Part shown: one piece after another, positions 1 through 7,953 of the stretch
How the letters are laid out: each line of letters starts with the position of its first letter
Numbering within the stretch: the stretch's first letter is position 1
Translations under genes and position numbers: made by a program
The notes under the pieces: generated by a model
Seen by the model: the letters and a program-made list of their open reading frames with translations, nothing else
What the model was told of the DNA's origin: nothing
Databases searched by the model: none
Assembly: GCF_042686125.1 (NCBI RefSeq)
Contig: NZ_JBHUOV010000017.1
Location: 1-48,984, forward strand
Reading direction: 5' to 3'
DNA from: Oceanihabitans iliipiscarium
GTDB taxonomy: Bacteria; Bacteroidota; Bacteroidia; Flavobacteriales; Flavobacteriaceae
Length of the DNA: 48,984 nt

Positions 1-62
1 AATTTTAAAACGACGTAAAATTTTATGTAGTGAAAAAACCGAAGCGTAGCGAGGTAAATCAA

Positions 63-199
63 TGCTAACAAAGCTCGTGTATTCATCTGTTGTGGATTTC
101 GAGCTGTGTAAAGCTTGCTTTAAAGCAGTAAAAGAAATAGGAACAACAGACGTGTAAAATAGCCGCACTACACAATGATTAATACACGAAGTTATCGGC
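63..199. repeat. attC-like imperfect inverted repeat, element 1
   Basis: The left arm reads GCTAACAAAGCTCGTGTATT and the right arm reads AATACACGAAGTTATCGGC. The arms pair over AATACACGA and AAC/GTT, with extra unpaired bases in the left arm, as in the bulged stems of integron attC sites. The GTTATCGGC core at 191-199 recurs at 580-588 in the same orientation and at 682-690 inverted. I infer a recombination or cassette-boundary repeat. The family is not formally identified. Confidence 0.5.
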
Positions 200-289
200 T
201 GAACGAACATAGTAAAACAAAGTAGATATGAAATATAGACAAACAACAAGAGTAGCTGTTTCCTACTCAAAAATTAAAAAAGATTGGTT

Positions 290-544
290 ATGAAATGTAA
301 AGCATGTAAATATTGGTTTGATAGACCAGAACACGAAGTAATGGGTGACTGTTTGAAAATTTCACAAGAAGAACTTACAGCCGATGTTGGTTGTGTTGGT
401 AAATTAGAAATGGATGGAAAAACTGTTGTAATACCAGATGGAATTTTAACAGGTGAAAATTTTGGTTGTATACATTTTGAATCAATAGGTGTATCAGATG
501 AAGAAATTGAAAAGGTTGTTTATGATACAAAGTCAAAAACGTAG
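290..544 (+). CDS. small cysteine-motif protein in a cassette-like unit
   Basis: This is an 84-residue protein starting at ATG 290; a TTG six bases upstream is in frame but less likely. It begins with a CKACKYW motif (a CxxC pair) and later has GDC, a further single Cys, and FGCIHFE near the C-terminus. This pattern resembles small metal-binding proteins common in phage and gene cassettes. No enzyme function can be assigned. It lies alone between two copies of the GTTATCGGC repeat (191 and 580), so the roughly 390-bp unit looks like a one-gene cassette. Its orientation matches the recombinase that follows. Confidence 0.6.
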   Translation: MKCKACKYWFDRPEHEVMGDCLKISQEELTADVGCVGKLEMDGKTVVIPDGILTGENFGCIHFESIGVSDEEIEKVVYDTKSKT

Positions 545-567
545 TTTTTGCAAGGCTATTTTCCACG

Positions 568-697
568 TACACGAGCTTTGTTATCGGCAATAGTGAAACA
601 AGTGAAGTACGAAGTGCTTCGTTTTACGTATGCGAAACGAGGACGATTGAACGTAGTGAATGAGGACGATGTTGAGGTTTTGCCGATAACGTGTGTA
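568..697. repeat. attC-like inverted repeat, element 2
   Basis: The left arm begins TACACGAGC at 568 and ends GTTATCGGCAA at 590. The right arm is TTGCCGATAACGTGTGTA at 680-697. The inner 11 bases (GTTATCGGCAA against TTGCCGATAAC) pair perfectly, and the outer TACAC parts pair with three extra bases in the left arm. The interior holds CGAAGTGCTTCG, a small palindrome, and a repeated GAGGACGA. Such elements occur repeatedly in flavobacterial genomes. Calling it a recombination site is inference. Confidence 0.5.
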
Positions 698-741
698 TAT
701 CTACAATAGGTCTTAATCTACTATAAACACTACTATGATTC

Positions 742-1542
742 ATGAAAATTCTTGAAATTTATATAAGAAAGTTAAGAAACAAAAGGTATTCGGAGAACAC
801 TATAGATTCTTACGTATCATATTTACAAGCTTTTATCAAAGATAATAATATAAAGGATCCATACCAGGTTAGCTTAAAACAAATCACAAGTTATTTAGAG
901 AACAGACACTATTCGTCTGTGAGTCAACAAAATCAAATAATTGGTAGTTTAAAATTGTTTGCTAAATACATCCTTGGTAAAAAGGCTATTCATTTAGATA
1001 AAATAGAGCGCCCGCGTAAATCAATAACAATTCAACCTGTTATTCCTCGTGACTTTTTATTAAATCGTTTAACATCAGTTAAAAACATCAAGCATAAAAC
1101 TATTATAACATTGGGTTATGCTTGTGGCCTACGTGTATCAGAAATCATTAACTTACAATGGAAGCATATTAATCGCCAGGAACAAACACTATTAATATCT
1201 CAAGCAAAAGGCAATAAAGATCGTTTACTTCCAATTAACGACTCTATTATCGATTTGCTCGAACAACATGCTAGAAGCCACAAACCACAACAATATGTAT
1301 TTACAGGCCAAGATTGGCGACCGCAATACTCAGCATCCAGTTGTAATAATATTGTTAAAGCTACGTTTGGCAAACAATATAGATTTCATTCTTTACGTAA
1401 AAGCTGTGGAGTACATTTATTCGAGCTCGGTAATAATCTTGCACTAATACAAGACTTATATGGGCATTCTAATATTAAAACCACTAGAATATACGTTTCT
1501 AGTTCCTTAGAAGCTCTCAGACACCTCTCCCATTTAGTTTAG
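742..1542 (+). CDS. tyrosine recombinase, XerC/D-like (266 aa)
   Basis: This is a site-specific tyrosine recombinase with an N-terminal SAM-like DNA-binding region (about residues 1-85) and a C-terminal catalytic domain. Catalytic residues are visible: Arg in ACGLRVSEI, His and Arg in FHSLRKS, His in YGHSNI, and the Tyr nucleophile in TRIYVSS near the C-terminus. At 266 residues it is the size of XerC/XerD. It lacks the extra helix insert typical of IntI integron integrases. Its position 45 bases after the second inverted-repeat element suggests that it, or a relative, moves the cassette. It could instead be an accessory recombinase of the neighbouring prophage. Confidence 0.85.
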   Translation: MKILEIYIRKLRNKRYSENTIDSYVSYLQAFIKDNNIKDPYQVSLKQITSYLENRHYSSVSQQNQIIGSLKLFAKYILGKKAIHLDKIERPRKSITIQPVIPRDFLLNRLTSVKNIKHKTIITLGYACGLRVSEIINLQWKHINRQEQTLLISQAKGNKDRLLPINDSIIDLLEQHARSHKPQQYVFTGQDWRPQYSASSCNNIVKATFGKQYRFHSLRKSCGVHLFELGNNLALIQDLYGHSNIKTTRIYVSSSLEALRHLSHLV

Positions 1543-1633
1543 ATCGCCCGACAACACCCTCTTTTTTTAAACTACGAATACGTGGACCGTCTTCCCTCCC
1601 TTTCCCCTCTCTAAAGTTCTAGTAAAAAAAAAC
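1543..1633. other. gene-free stretch with a pyrimidine run
   Basis: No coding region is supported here. Positions 1590-1612 are a 23-base uninterrupted pyrimidine run (TTCCCTCCCTTTCCCC in its core), unusual in this AT-rich sequence. A T-run follows the recombinase stop at about 1562-1568, but I see no convincing hairpin before it. The GTTACA array starts directly after this stretch. Confidence 0.4.
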
Positions 1634-1846
1634 TGTAACTTTGTAACCGTTCACGGCAAAGTCAATAAATTCAATAGTTTATAGGTTACAATTATTAATT
1701 TCTATTTGTAATAGAGTTACAAAAAAAATGTAACCTTAAAGAAAGTTACAAAGTGGTTTTTTAAAAAACCTTTCCAGTTACAAAGTGGTTGCAACCAAAA
1801 AAAGCCTGTAAACACTATTGTTTACATAGTAGGTTACAGAGTTACA
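1634..1846. repeat. array of nine GTTACA/TGTAAC hexamers
   Basis: TGTAAC occurs at 1634, 1642 and 1729. GTTACA occurs at 1685, 1716, 1745, 1777, 1833 and 1841. Two copies are part of a 14-base direct repeat GTTACAAAGTGGTT at 1745-1758 and 1777-1790. An inverted repeat TGTAAAC-N6-GTTTACA lies at 1807-1826. Nine copies in about 210 bases is far above chance. It looks like a protein-binding array: iteron-like origin, recombination-accessory sites or operators. Which one is unknown. Confidence 0.6.
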
Positions 1847-1887
1847 GAAAAATATAGAGAATTTAAGAAAGATTTCAAACCTTAATA

Positions 1888-1941
1888 AATTCACAATAAG
1901 TAAATTATATCTTTACATATTGTGAATTTTTATTATTTTTG
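1888..1941 (+). promoter_or_regulatory. promoter with an 11-bp dyad, upstream of the first phage operon
   Basis: AATTCACAATA at 1888-1898 and TATTGTGAATT at 1918-1928 form a perfect 11-bp inverted repeat with a 19-base spacer. A Bacteroidota -7 box, TATTTTTG, follows at 1934-1941. Transcription would start near 1948, just before the TTG start at 1958. The GTGAATT-N3-ATTATTTTT stretch recurs at 28485-28503, suggesting one shared regulator. Confidence 0.5.
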
Positions 1942-1957
1942 GTAAAACCCTATAATC

Positions 1958-2458
1958 TTGGATATTAGCAAAAAAGTTTTAGTCTTACCGAATATTTGTG
2001 GTGTTGAGATAGACATAACAGGTCAAGCTACACCTTCTCTTGGTACTAGCTTACAACCTTTTTATAATAGTTATGTTCAAAATAGTACTACTAAACAAGC
2101 GTATTTTACTCCTTCAAAGGTTAAATTAACAGAAACCGGCAAAACTACAGCAGCTGGAATATTATATACTCAAAAGTTAGAATTTAAATTTCCGAGTAAC
2201 GATCCTTTACGAGCAATGAGAATTAAAGATTATTGCAAAGTAAAATACATTTATATAAAAATGTCTAATGGTCTGGTTTTCTTTTTTGGCAGAAACGATA
2301 TTTACCAAAATTCTTCACCTAAAATAAGTATAGTAAGTACAAATAAAACAACCACAATAACCTACACTACACATTCTATTTTCACTTTAGGTTTTACAAA
2401 TGGAAGTTTTGATTTTGAGCTTTCAGAAGAATTCCCTATTAACTTTTATAATTTATAA
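1958..2458 (+). CDS. hypothetical protein, first gene of the tail-fibre operon
   Basis: This is a 166-residue protein of unknown function, probably starting at TTG 1958 because no ATG occurs in frame before residue 70. It has no signal peptide or membrane segment, is rich in Ser, Thr, Asn and aromatic residues, and shows alternating beta-type patterns. That fits a virion-associated beta protein such as a baseplate or fibre adaptor. It is followed two bases later by a large tail-fibre-like gene, so a structural role is likely from context only. Confidence 0.6.
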   Translation: MDISKKVLVLPNICGVEIDITGQATPSLGTSLQPFYNSYVQNSTTKQAYFTPSKVKLTETGKTTAAGILYTQKLEFKFPSNDPLRAMRIKDYCKVKYIYIKMSNGLVFFFGRNDIYQNSSPKISIVSTNKTTTITYTTHSIFTLGFTNGSFDFELSEEFPINFYNL

Positions 2459-2460
2459 AT

Positions 2461-4476
2461 ATGGCTACAGAGAACCCATTTCCGTTATCAGACAGCGTTA
2501 AAGAAGATAGTTGGGATAAGCTACAACAACTAGCAAATATAGATCCTAAGTTTAAATATACTGCTGAAGAGTGGAATGAAATAAAACAAGCTTTAAACTA
2601 TTTATATGAAAATCAAGAAGCTGGAGGTGGTGGTTCTACTACACCGCCATCCTATAGTCTTAAAAACTTTGGTGCAGGATTAATAACCACAAGCGAAGGA
2701 AACGTAACGACTAATACTGAGCTAGTTGCAAGAATAAACGAGCTAGGTTTTACCATAGTGGCTGGTCAATTAATTGTATTGCAAATCATTTTAAAACGTT
2801 TAATAAACAATAAAATAGTTGCAGCTATAGAGCAATATCATTTTACTCGTAATAACACTGTTGGCACTTGGGGAACAGGCTCAACTAATGGAGTTATTAA
2901 TGCTTACGATTTAATAATATATGGTGCGCCAAGAGTGCTTTACGAAATAGATAACGATGGCGAATATATAGACCTTGGCAATATAGTTGAAGAAACTATT
3001 GAAGACTACATAAACGCGCTAGATCCTGCTACTGTAGATTGGGAAGTTTTAGCAAACGATGGTACAACTTACTATTTTAACTGTGTGCAAAACGGCATAT
3101 CTAAACAATATAAATATGTAGGAACACTACCAAAAACCGTAGGCGATGGCAATACAGAAGTTTTAGAAGCTGATTTTGATTTACAGGATTTTGAAACCGA
3201 TGTTAGTACAGGACGACTATCGCCACAAACACCTTATATAACTGCCAACACCACCTTTAATGGTGTTAGAAAAGGAAAAGAGAACGTTTATTATTTTAAT
3301 AGCGATTCAGGTATAGAAGCTACTATTGATAAAGGAACATTAGTTCCTGGAGACATTATACATACTGTAAATATAGGTAAAGGACTACCTTCTTTTTTAA
3401 GAGGTACAAACACAAGATTACAAGGCGAGCGAAACCAATATAACATTCATAAATACAGACATAAAGGTAATTTTGTTTCTGTTTATTGTAGTCACCTAGA
3501 TGGAGACACCTTAGTTATTTCGGTTATTGGCGCGGTTGAATTAGGAAATAAGCCAATCACAATATCAAGTTTTAGCGACTTAAAAGAGGGCGACACAGGT
3601 GTTACAGTTGACGTTTATAGTGCCACAGGAGGCTTTAGTGAAAATATGATTGTAACATCAAACTCCAACGCCACACAAACAGCTCCTTTTAATTTTATAG
3701 ACACTAGAAACATTCAAATATATGTTGATGTTGAAGGTGTAGAAGATGAAGATATTGTTTGGAAATTTGATAATGGCGATGTCACAGAATATACATCAAC
3801 AATACTGCCTGAGCTAAATCTTACAGATTATGTGAGAGGGTATAAATTTAATGAAGTTGCAGCAGATCCTGCCAACGTTGTTGTAGATGCTGCAGGTAAT
3901 TTTAATGGCACAAATAACGGTGCTACAATAGAGGCTACAGGACAATTAGGCACAGCGTATTCTTTTACAGGAAGTGCCCATGTTGCTGTAGATAATTTAG
4001 GCATAACAGGATTCCCTTGTGCTTTAAAGTTATTGGTTAATCCATCATCATTAACAGGTACAGAATACGCTATTGCATCAGACCATGCTACGTTTTATAA
4101 AGGAATAAACCTCGCTAGAATAGACGATAAGTTATGGCTTGCTTTAGGTCAAGGAATAAATGCCGCAGCAAGCGGAAGAAAAGCCTATTTAACCGAGTCA
4201 ATATTAACAGGAAATATGCAACAGGTTTGGTTATTAATGAGAAGTAAAGATGATATTGATATTGTTGTTGATGGTGACGTTGCTACAATTGAAACGGAAG
4301 CAGGTTCAGCCACCACTATTGCTTTTGACTGTAATTACAATATAGGATATTCTGTAAGAGGTGCGACTTATTTTAACGGAATTATAGACGATTTAAGGTC
4401 ATGGAATAGAAATGTGCCTTTAGCAGAAGCTCAAGCAAATTATGCGCTAGAAGCCGCAGGAACACCAATAGATTAA
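2461..4476 (+). CDS. tail fibre/adhesin-like protein with LamG-type C-terminal domain
   Basis: This is a 671-residue protein. The N-terminal 50 residues are helical, followed by a Gly-rich linker (GGGGS) near residue 57. A long repetitive middle region with TT-rich and DxT-rich strands follows. About residues 460-665 look like a concanavalin/LamG jelly-roll: YKFNE near the start, then VDGDVATIE and FNGIIDDLRSWNRNV, the typical last strands of LamG_3 domains, which bind glycans. Likely role: receptor-binding or tail-tip fibre. It is tightly spaced between its neighbours. The exact fold of residues 100-450 is not identified. Confidence 0.65.
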   Translation: MATENPFPLSDSVKEDSWDKLQQLANIDPKFKYTAEEWNEIKQALNYLYENQEAGGGGSTTPPSYSLKNFGAGLITTSEGNVTTNTELVARINELGFTIVAGQLIVLQIILKRLINNKIVAAIEQYHFTRNNTVGTWGTGSTNGVINAYDLIIYGAPRVLYEIDNDGEYIDLGNIVEETIEDYINALDPATVDWEVLANDGTTYYFNCVQNGISKQYKYVGTLPKTVGDGNTEVLEADFDLQDFETDVSTGRLSPQTPYITANTTFNGVRKGKENVYYFNSDSGIEATIDKGTLVPGDIIHTVNIGKGLPSFLRGTNTRLQGERNQYNIHKYRHKGNFVSVYCSHLDGDTLVISVIGAVELGNKPITISSFSDLKEGDTGVTVDVYSATGGFSENMIVTSNSNATQTAPFNFIDTRNIQIYVDVEGVEDEDIVWKFDNGDVTEYTSTILPELNLTDYVRGYKFNEVAADPANVVVDAAGNFNGTNNGATIEATGQLGTAYSFTGSAHVAVDNLGITGFPCALKLLVNPSSLTGTEYAIASDHATFYKGINLARIDDKLWLALGQGINAAASGRKAYLTESILTGNMQQVWLLMRSKDDIDIVVDGDVATIETEAGSATTIAFDCNYNIGYSVRGATYFNGIIDDLRSWNRNVPLAEAQANYALEAAGTPID

Positions 4477-4478
4477 TT

Positions 4479-5861
4479 ATGCCATTATTACAAGCAGTCA
4501 TATCACAAGGAGGCAATTCAAAACTAACAAACGATGTTTTTGTTGGTTTGACGCTTGATACTGAAGGAACAGCTTCAGAATTTAAGCCTATTGATCCTTT
4601 TTTTACGCATAGCAATGTTTATAATCCGTTTGATGGTTATTGGTATTTCGTGATTATGCTTAAAGGTGGCGCGCCTAATAATAGAGCTGTTAAGGTTTTT
4701 AAGTGCAGTAAAGTTGAAGGTGTAATAGTTATAAACGATTCTTATATAATACCTGCTCATGCATCGATTACAAGTGCTTATGACTCTCATCATTCACCAA
4801 TTATAACCTTAGACGAGTCTAATGGTGATTTATATATAGCTAGAGAAAAAGGAGCAGATAGTACAGATAATTCTAACGGACATAACACCGACTGGCTTGT
4901 GTATAAAAAAGCGGTAGCAGACGATTTAGAAGACATTGTTTTACATAAAGAAATAGCTGGTTATTTCAGTTATCCAATGATGTGGGTTAACGGTACAGAC
5001 ATATTCTTAGCAGGGCGCGGAGCTGTTGCTTTAGTTAGAGATACCAGATTGAATATGCAAATACTTAGCACAAATAGTGCTACAGCATCCACAGACCATT
5101 ACCCTTATTATACAGGCGACACTAATATTAGAGCATATTGCCATAGAATGTATAATTATGATGATAACACCGAAAAAATCCTCATCTTAAATGAACGTGA
5201 TGATACAGATGGAGGAAAAACAGGCGTTCATATTTTTAAAACCTTTGATGGCATAAATTATAAAAACCTACAAGAAACCTATAATAAAGATGTTGATGCA
5301 AGCGGTAATATGTCTGCTGCAAACATGGATGATAATTGTGCTGTATGGTTAAGAGCAAGTGCAGACTATAACATCAACTATGAAGGTGGCTTTAAAAACG
5401 ATGGTGTTACCTACGCTCTAATTTCAAGGTCAATAAAAGATCCTGTTGTAGTCGATGGCAATACATATCAAATATTTAACGATTTAAGGCTTTATTACTT
5501 CACTACAGAAGACGATTGGCAGTATAAAGATATAAGCGAAATATTGCCAGAAAACTTCAGACACATTTGGGCAGCTATGCGAACTATTCAATTAGGGTTT
5601 GATGGTACTAACCTTATTATTTATGTGTTAGACAAAACAGGCGATAACGACATCTTTTATGAGTATAAGAGTTCAAATTTATTTGAAGACTACACTTATA
5701 ATGTTATTGACGAGCTAGATAGTAATAACTATTTCTTTGGCGAACAAAGTTATAACGCATCAACAAACGCTCAAAGGTTAATCATACTTACAGAAATTAT
5801 TGGAGGTGATATTTATGATTTAGACGCATCTTCTAATTTAAAACTTTATGCACCAGAATAA
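4479..5861 (+). CDS. BNR_4-like beta-propeller protein, possible tail depolymerase or glycan-binding protein
   Basis: This is a 460-residue protein. The DSHHSPIITLDESNGDLYIA region (residues about 104-123) resembles the BNR_4 repeat family, found in several polysaccharide lyase and sialidase-like propellers. In these a His-rich motif is followed by a blade strand ending D-G-x-h-h-h. Further blade-like strands recur (MMWVNGTDIFLAGRGA, GVTYALISRS, LRLYYFTTEDDWQYKDI). Being in a tail-fibre operon, it probably binds or cleaves a cell-surface polysaccharide. Catalysis is not demonstrated. It starts three bases after the preceding stop. Confidence 0.5.
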   Translation: MPLLQAVISQGGNSKLTNDVFVGLTLDTEGTASEFKPIDPFFTHSNVYNPFDGYWYFVIMLKGGAPNNRAVKVFKCSKVEGVIVINDSYIIPAHASITSAYDSHHSPIITLDESNGDLYIAREKGADSTDNSNGHNTDWLVYKKAVADDLEDIVLHKEIAGYFSYPMMWVNGTDIFLAGRGAVALVRDTRLNMQILSTNSATASTDHYPYYTGDTNIRAYCHRMYNYDDNTEKILILNERDDTDGGKTGVHIFKTFDGINYKNLQETYNKDVDASGNMSAANMDDNCAVWLRASADYNINYEGGFKNDGVTYALISRSIKDPVVVDGNTYQIFNDLRLYYFTTEDDWQYKDISEILPENFRHIWAAMRTIQLGFDGTNLIIYVLDKTGDNDIFYEYKSSNLFEDYTYNVIDELDSNNYFFGEQSYNASTNAQRLIILTEIIGGDIYDLDASSNLKLYAPE

Positions 5862-5880
5862 TCTAAAAACAATTATAACT

Positions 5881-7290
5881 ATGAAAAAACTAATTTTACT
5901 TACAATAGTTCTACTATCTATAACGAGTTATTCGCAAACGCTACAAGAGCGTGTTTCAGAACTTGAAACAAAAACCATTAGAATGGACAATGACTATAGC
6001 TTACTATGGAACTTGGTAAATCAAAGACTAAAAGTTCAAGACGAAACACTTGATTTGTTCTCAAAAAAAATTGACAGTTTAGAAGCAAAGTTAGACGCTC
6101 ACGAAAATGGCTCTCCAGATCCAGAGCCAGAACCACCAACCAACGATTTTAGTTATCCAGATCAGGTTAATGCTTCTAGCTATAATTGGGGAACTCTTAA
6201 TCCGCCAGCTCCATCTTCTAATTTAGGATATTTACAAGAAATACCAGACGAAAAAACAGGAGCAGTAATAAGAAGGCTGGCACCAGACAATACTATTTTC
6301 ACGGTAAAATATGCCAAAAACACCGCTTATAACTCTAACGGTAAACTTATAAAAGCATCTTCAGCAAACGGAACAGCTATTATAGATGCAGAAAGTGGCG
6401 ATTTCCTTTACTACGTACAAGCACCAAACTTTGGAAATTGGAGCAATACAAATCCAGACCTAATGTATGGTATTACCAATGGCACAAACCAATGGAAGGA
6501 ATTAAAAGTATCTACCAACACCACTAAAGTTATAAGAACATTTACAGGATATTCCAATTTAAGTATAGGCGAAGGCGAAGGACGAATAAGTTTAGACGAT
6601 AAATATGTCGTGTTAATAGGTTATAAGTCAAGTAAAAAATATTTAATCGTCTATAATATTAAAGACGATGTTATTGAAGGTGAACAAGAAATAAACGCTT
6701 CTGGCGATTTAGACTGGGCTACAATTACGCCAAGTGGCGAATACGTTGTGTTATCATGGCGACCAGAAGGCACATCAGAAACACAAGGCTTAAAAGCATA
6801 TAATAGAGATTTTTCTAACTACAGACATCTGTATTGGATTACAGCTCATGCAGACATAGGAACAGATTTTGAAGGCAATGACGTTTATCTATCTGTACCA
6901 GGACAATCCTCTATAACTATGGCAATGGTTAGAATACATGATGGTCTTGTGGTAGAGTCTAATAAAATAAAAATTTCTTGTGGCCACATAAGCACAGCAA
7001 ATACCAAGCGCCCTGGTTATGCTTATGTAAGTGAAAGCTGCAGTCCTAGCAGTGGTATAAGCACAGATGTGTTTACTGTAAAATTAGACTATCAATTTAA
7101 TTTTGAAAAGGTAGAACCTTTTGGAAAAACTTACGCTATAGGAGTTAGCGGAACAACATCAAGCCCAATGTTTTGTCCAAACAGAACAGGAACAGAAGGC
7201 GTATTTAATAGTTATATGAATAACGACAGGTATAAATCAATGTATAGCGGATATGCGCCAATACATCAATTAAAAATACCGCAGGATTAA
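5881..7290 (+). CDS. secreted coiled-coil and beta-propeller protein in the tail operon
   Basis: The best start is ATG 5881, giving 469 residues; an ATG at 5848 would overlap the previous gene and bury the signal peptide. Residues 1-19 (MKKLILLTIVLLSITSYSQ) are a Sec signal peptide typical of Bacteroidota. Residues 20-80 form a coiled coil (TLQERVSELETK...LDSLEAKLDAHE), followed by a Pro-rich linker (PDPEPEPP). A beta-propeller-like region of about 370 residues follows. A signal peptide is unusual among virion genes. It may be a host-surface protein made from the prophage (attachment or exclusion), or a fibre using a host export route. The function is unknown. Confidence 0.6.
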   Translation: MKKLILLTIVLLSITSYSQTLQERVSELETKTIRMDNDYSLLWNLVNQRLKVQDETLDLFSKKIDSLEAKLDAHENGSPDPEPEPPTNDFSYPDQVNASSYNWGTLNPPAPSSNLGYLQEIPDEKTGAVIRRLAPDNTIFTVKYAKNTAYNSNGKLIKASSANGTAIIDAESGDFLYYVQAPNFGNWSNTNPDLMYGITNGTNQWKELKVSTNTTKVIRTFTGYSNLSIGEGEGRISLDDKYVVLIGYKSSKKYLIVYNIKDDVIEGEQEINASGDLDWATITPSGEYVVLSWRPEGTSETQGLKAYNRDFSNYRHLYWITAHADIGTDFEGNDVYLSVPGQSSITMAMVRIHDGLVVESNKIKISCGHISTANTKRPGYAYVSESCSPSSGISTDVFTVKLDYQFNFEKVEPFGKTYAIGVSGTTSSPMFCPNRTGTEGVFNSYMNNDRYKSMYSGYAPIHQLKIPQD

Positions 7291-7872
7291 ATGGAACAGC
7301 ACCAAGAGCTAATTAATGTATATATACGACCTCACTTAGTGTCTTTTTTGTTTCAAGAGCTAGATGGAGAAATAAAAGCTATTTATAGCAATAAAAAAAT
7401 AAAGCTAGCCCATGTTACAAACGCAAGTATTTTAGGGAGGTTAATACATGTATTTAGATCTAGAGCTGTAGTCTCTAAATCTAGAAGCAAGATTAGCGGT
7501 TTTAGTGTTTTTTTATCATTAGATAAATCAAATACTACAGAAACAAAAGCCTCAATTAATTCGCGAACATGGTTAGAACACTCACAGATACAATTTTTAG
7601 ATAAAGATGTTCAATTATTAAATGATCATTTAGATTCTATTTTTAGAATATCACTTGTCCAGTTTGTAAAAGGGTACGCTAAAGGCAGTACATCTCCAGG
7701 GAAAATTAGTAAAGGTGTTCATGAGTTTATGTTACTTCATAACCTATATGATACCGAGTTAGATCCAGAATCTTTAAGAAAAATATACTATAACGGTATT
7801 AAAAAAAAACACTTGTTAAGTAGGCTGCAAGTGCCTATAAGTAATAAAACACTTCATTTTTATAGTGCATAG
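7291..7872 (+). CDS. hypothetical protein, last gene of the tail-fibre operon
   Basis: This is a 193-residue basic protein with no signal peptide or membrane segment. It begins directly at the stop of the preceding gene (no gap), so it is translationally coupled. It contains a Lys/Arg-rich central segment (HVFRSRAVVSKSRSK, residues about 51-65) and a C-terminal helical half. I recognise no family. A nucleic-acid-binding or assembly role is possible from its charge, but nothing decides it. Confidence 0.55.
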   Translation: MEQHQELINVYIRPHLVSFLFQELDGEIKAIYSNKKIKLAHVTNASILGRLIHVFRSRAVVSKSRSKISGFSVFLSLDKSNTTETKASINSRTWLEHSQIQFLDKDVQLLNDHLDSIFRISLVQFVKGYAKGSTSPGKISKGVHEFMLLHNLYDTELDPESLRKIYYNGIKKKHLLSRLQVPISNKTLHFYSA

Positions 7873-7878
7873 TTTGTC

Positions 7879-7915
7879 GTGTCACAACTAAAAAGCTTTA
7901 GTGGTTGTTATTTTG
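7879..7915 (+). promoter_or_regulatory. GTGTCAC-type phage promoter upstream of the lysis operon
   Basis: GTGTCAC at 7879-7885 is followed after 22 bases by TTATTTTG (7908-7915), matching the spacing of five other copies. The same bases can fold (ACAACTAAA against TTTA-GTG-GTTGT, 7884-7908) before a T-rich tract, so the site may also end the previous operon. The downstream start codon is at 7954. Confidence 0.6.
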
Positions 7916-7953
7916 TTTTATAGCGAAGGAATTACAGTAAAGCATAAAACCAA

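Noticed and set aside
63..697. CRISPR array
   Set aside because: The repeated GTTATCGGC units are few, differently oriented and unevenly spaced, with a gene between them and no cas genes.
1543..1560. Left attachment copy of the tRNA end
   Set aside because: TCGCCCGACAACACCC shares only six or seven bases with the tRNA 3' end and in the wrong context; it is not a credible attL.
1958..7290. Diversity-generating retroelement in the tail fibres
   Set aside because: The fibre genes could be DGR targets, but no reverse transcriptase or accessory avd gene occurs in the window and no template/variable repeat was noticed.
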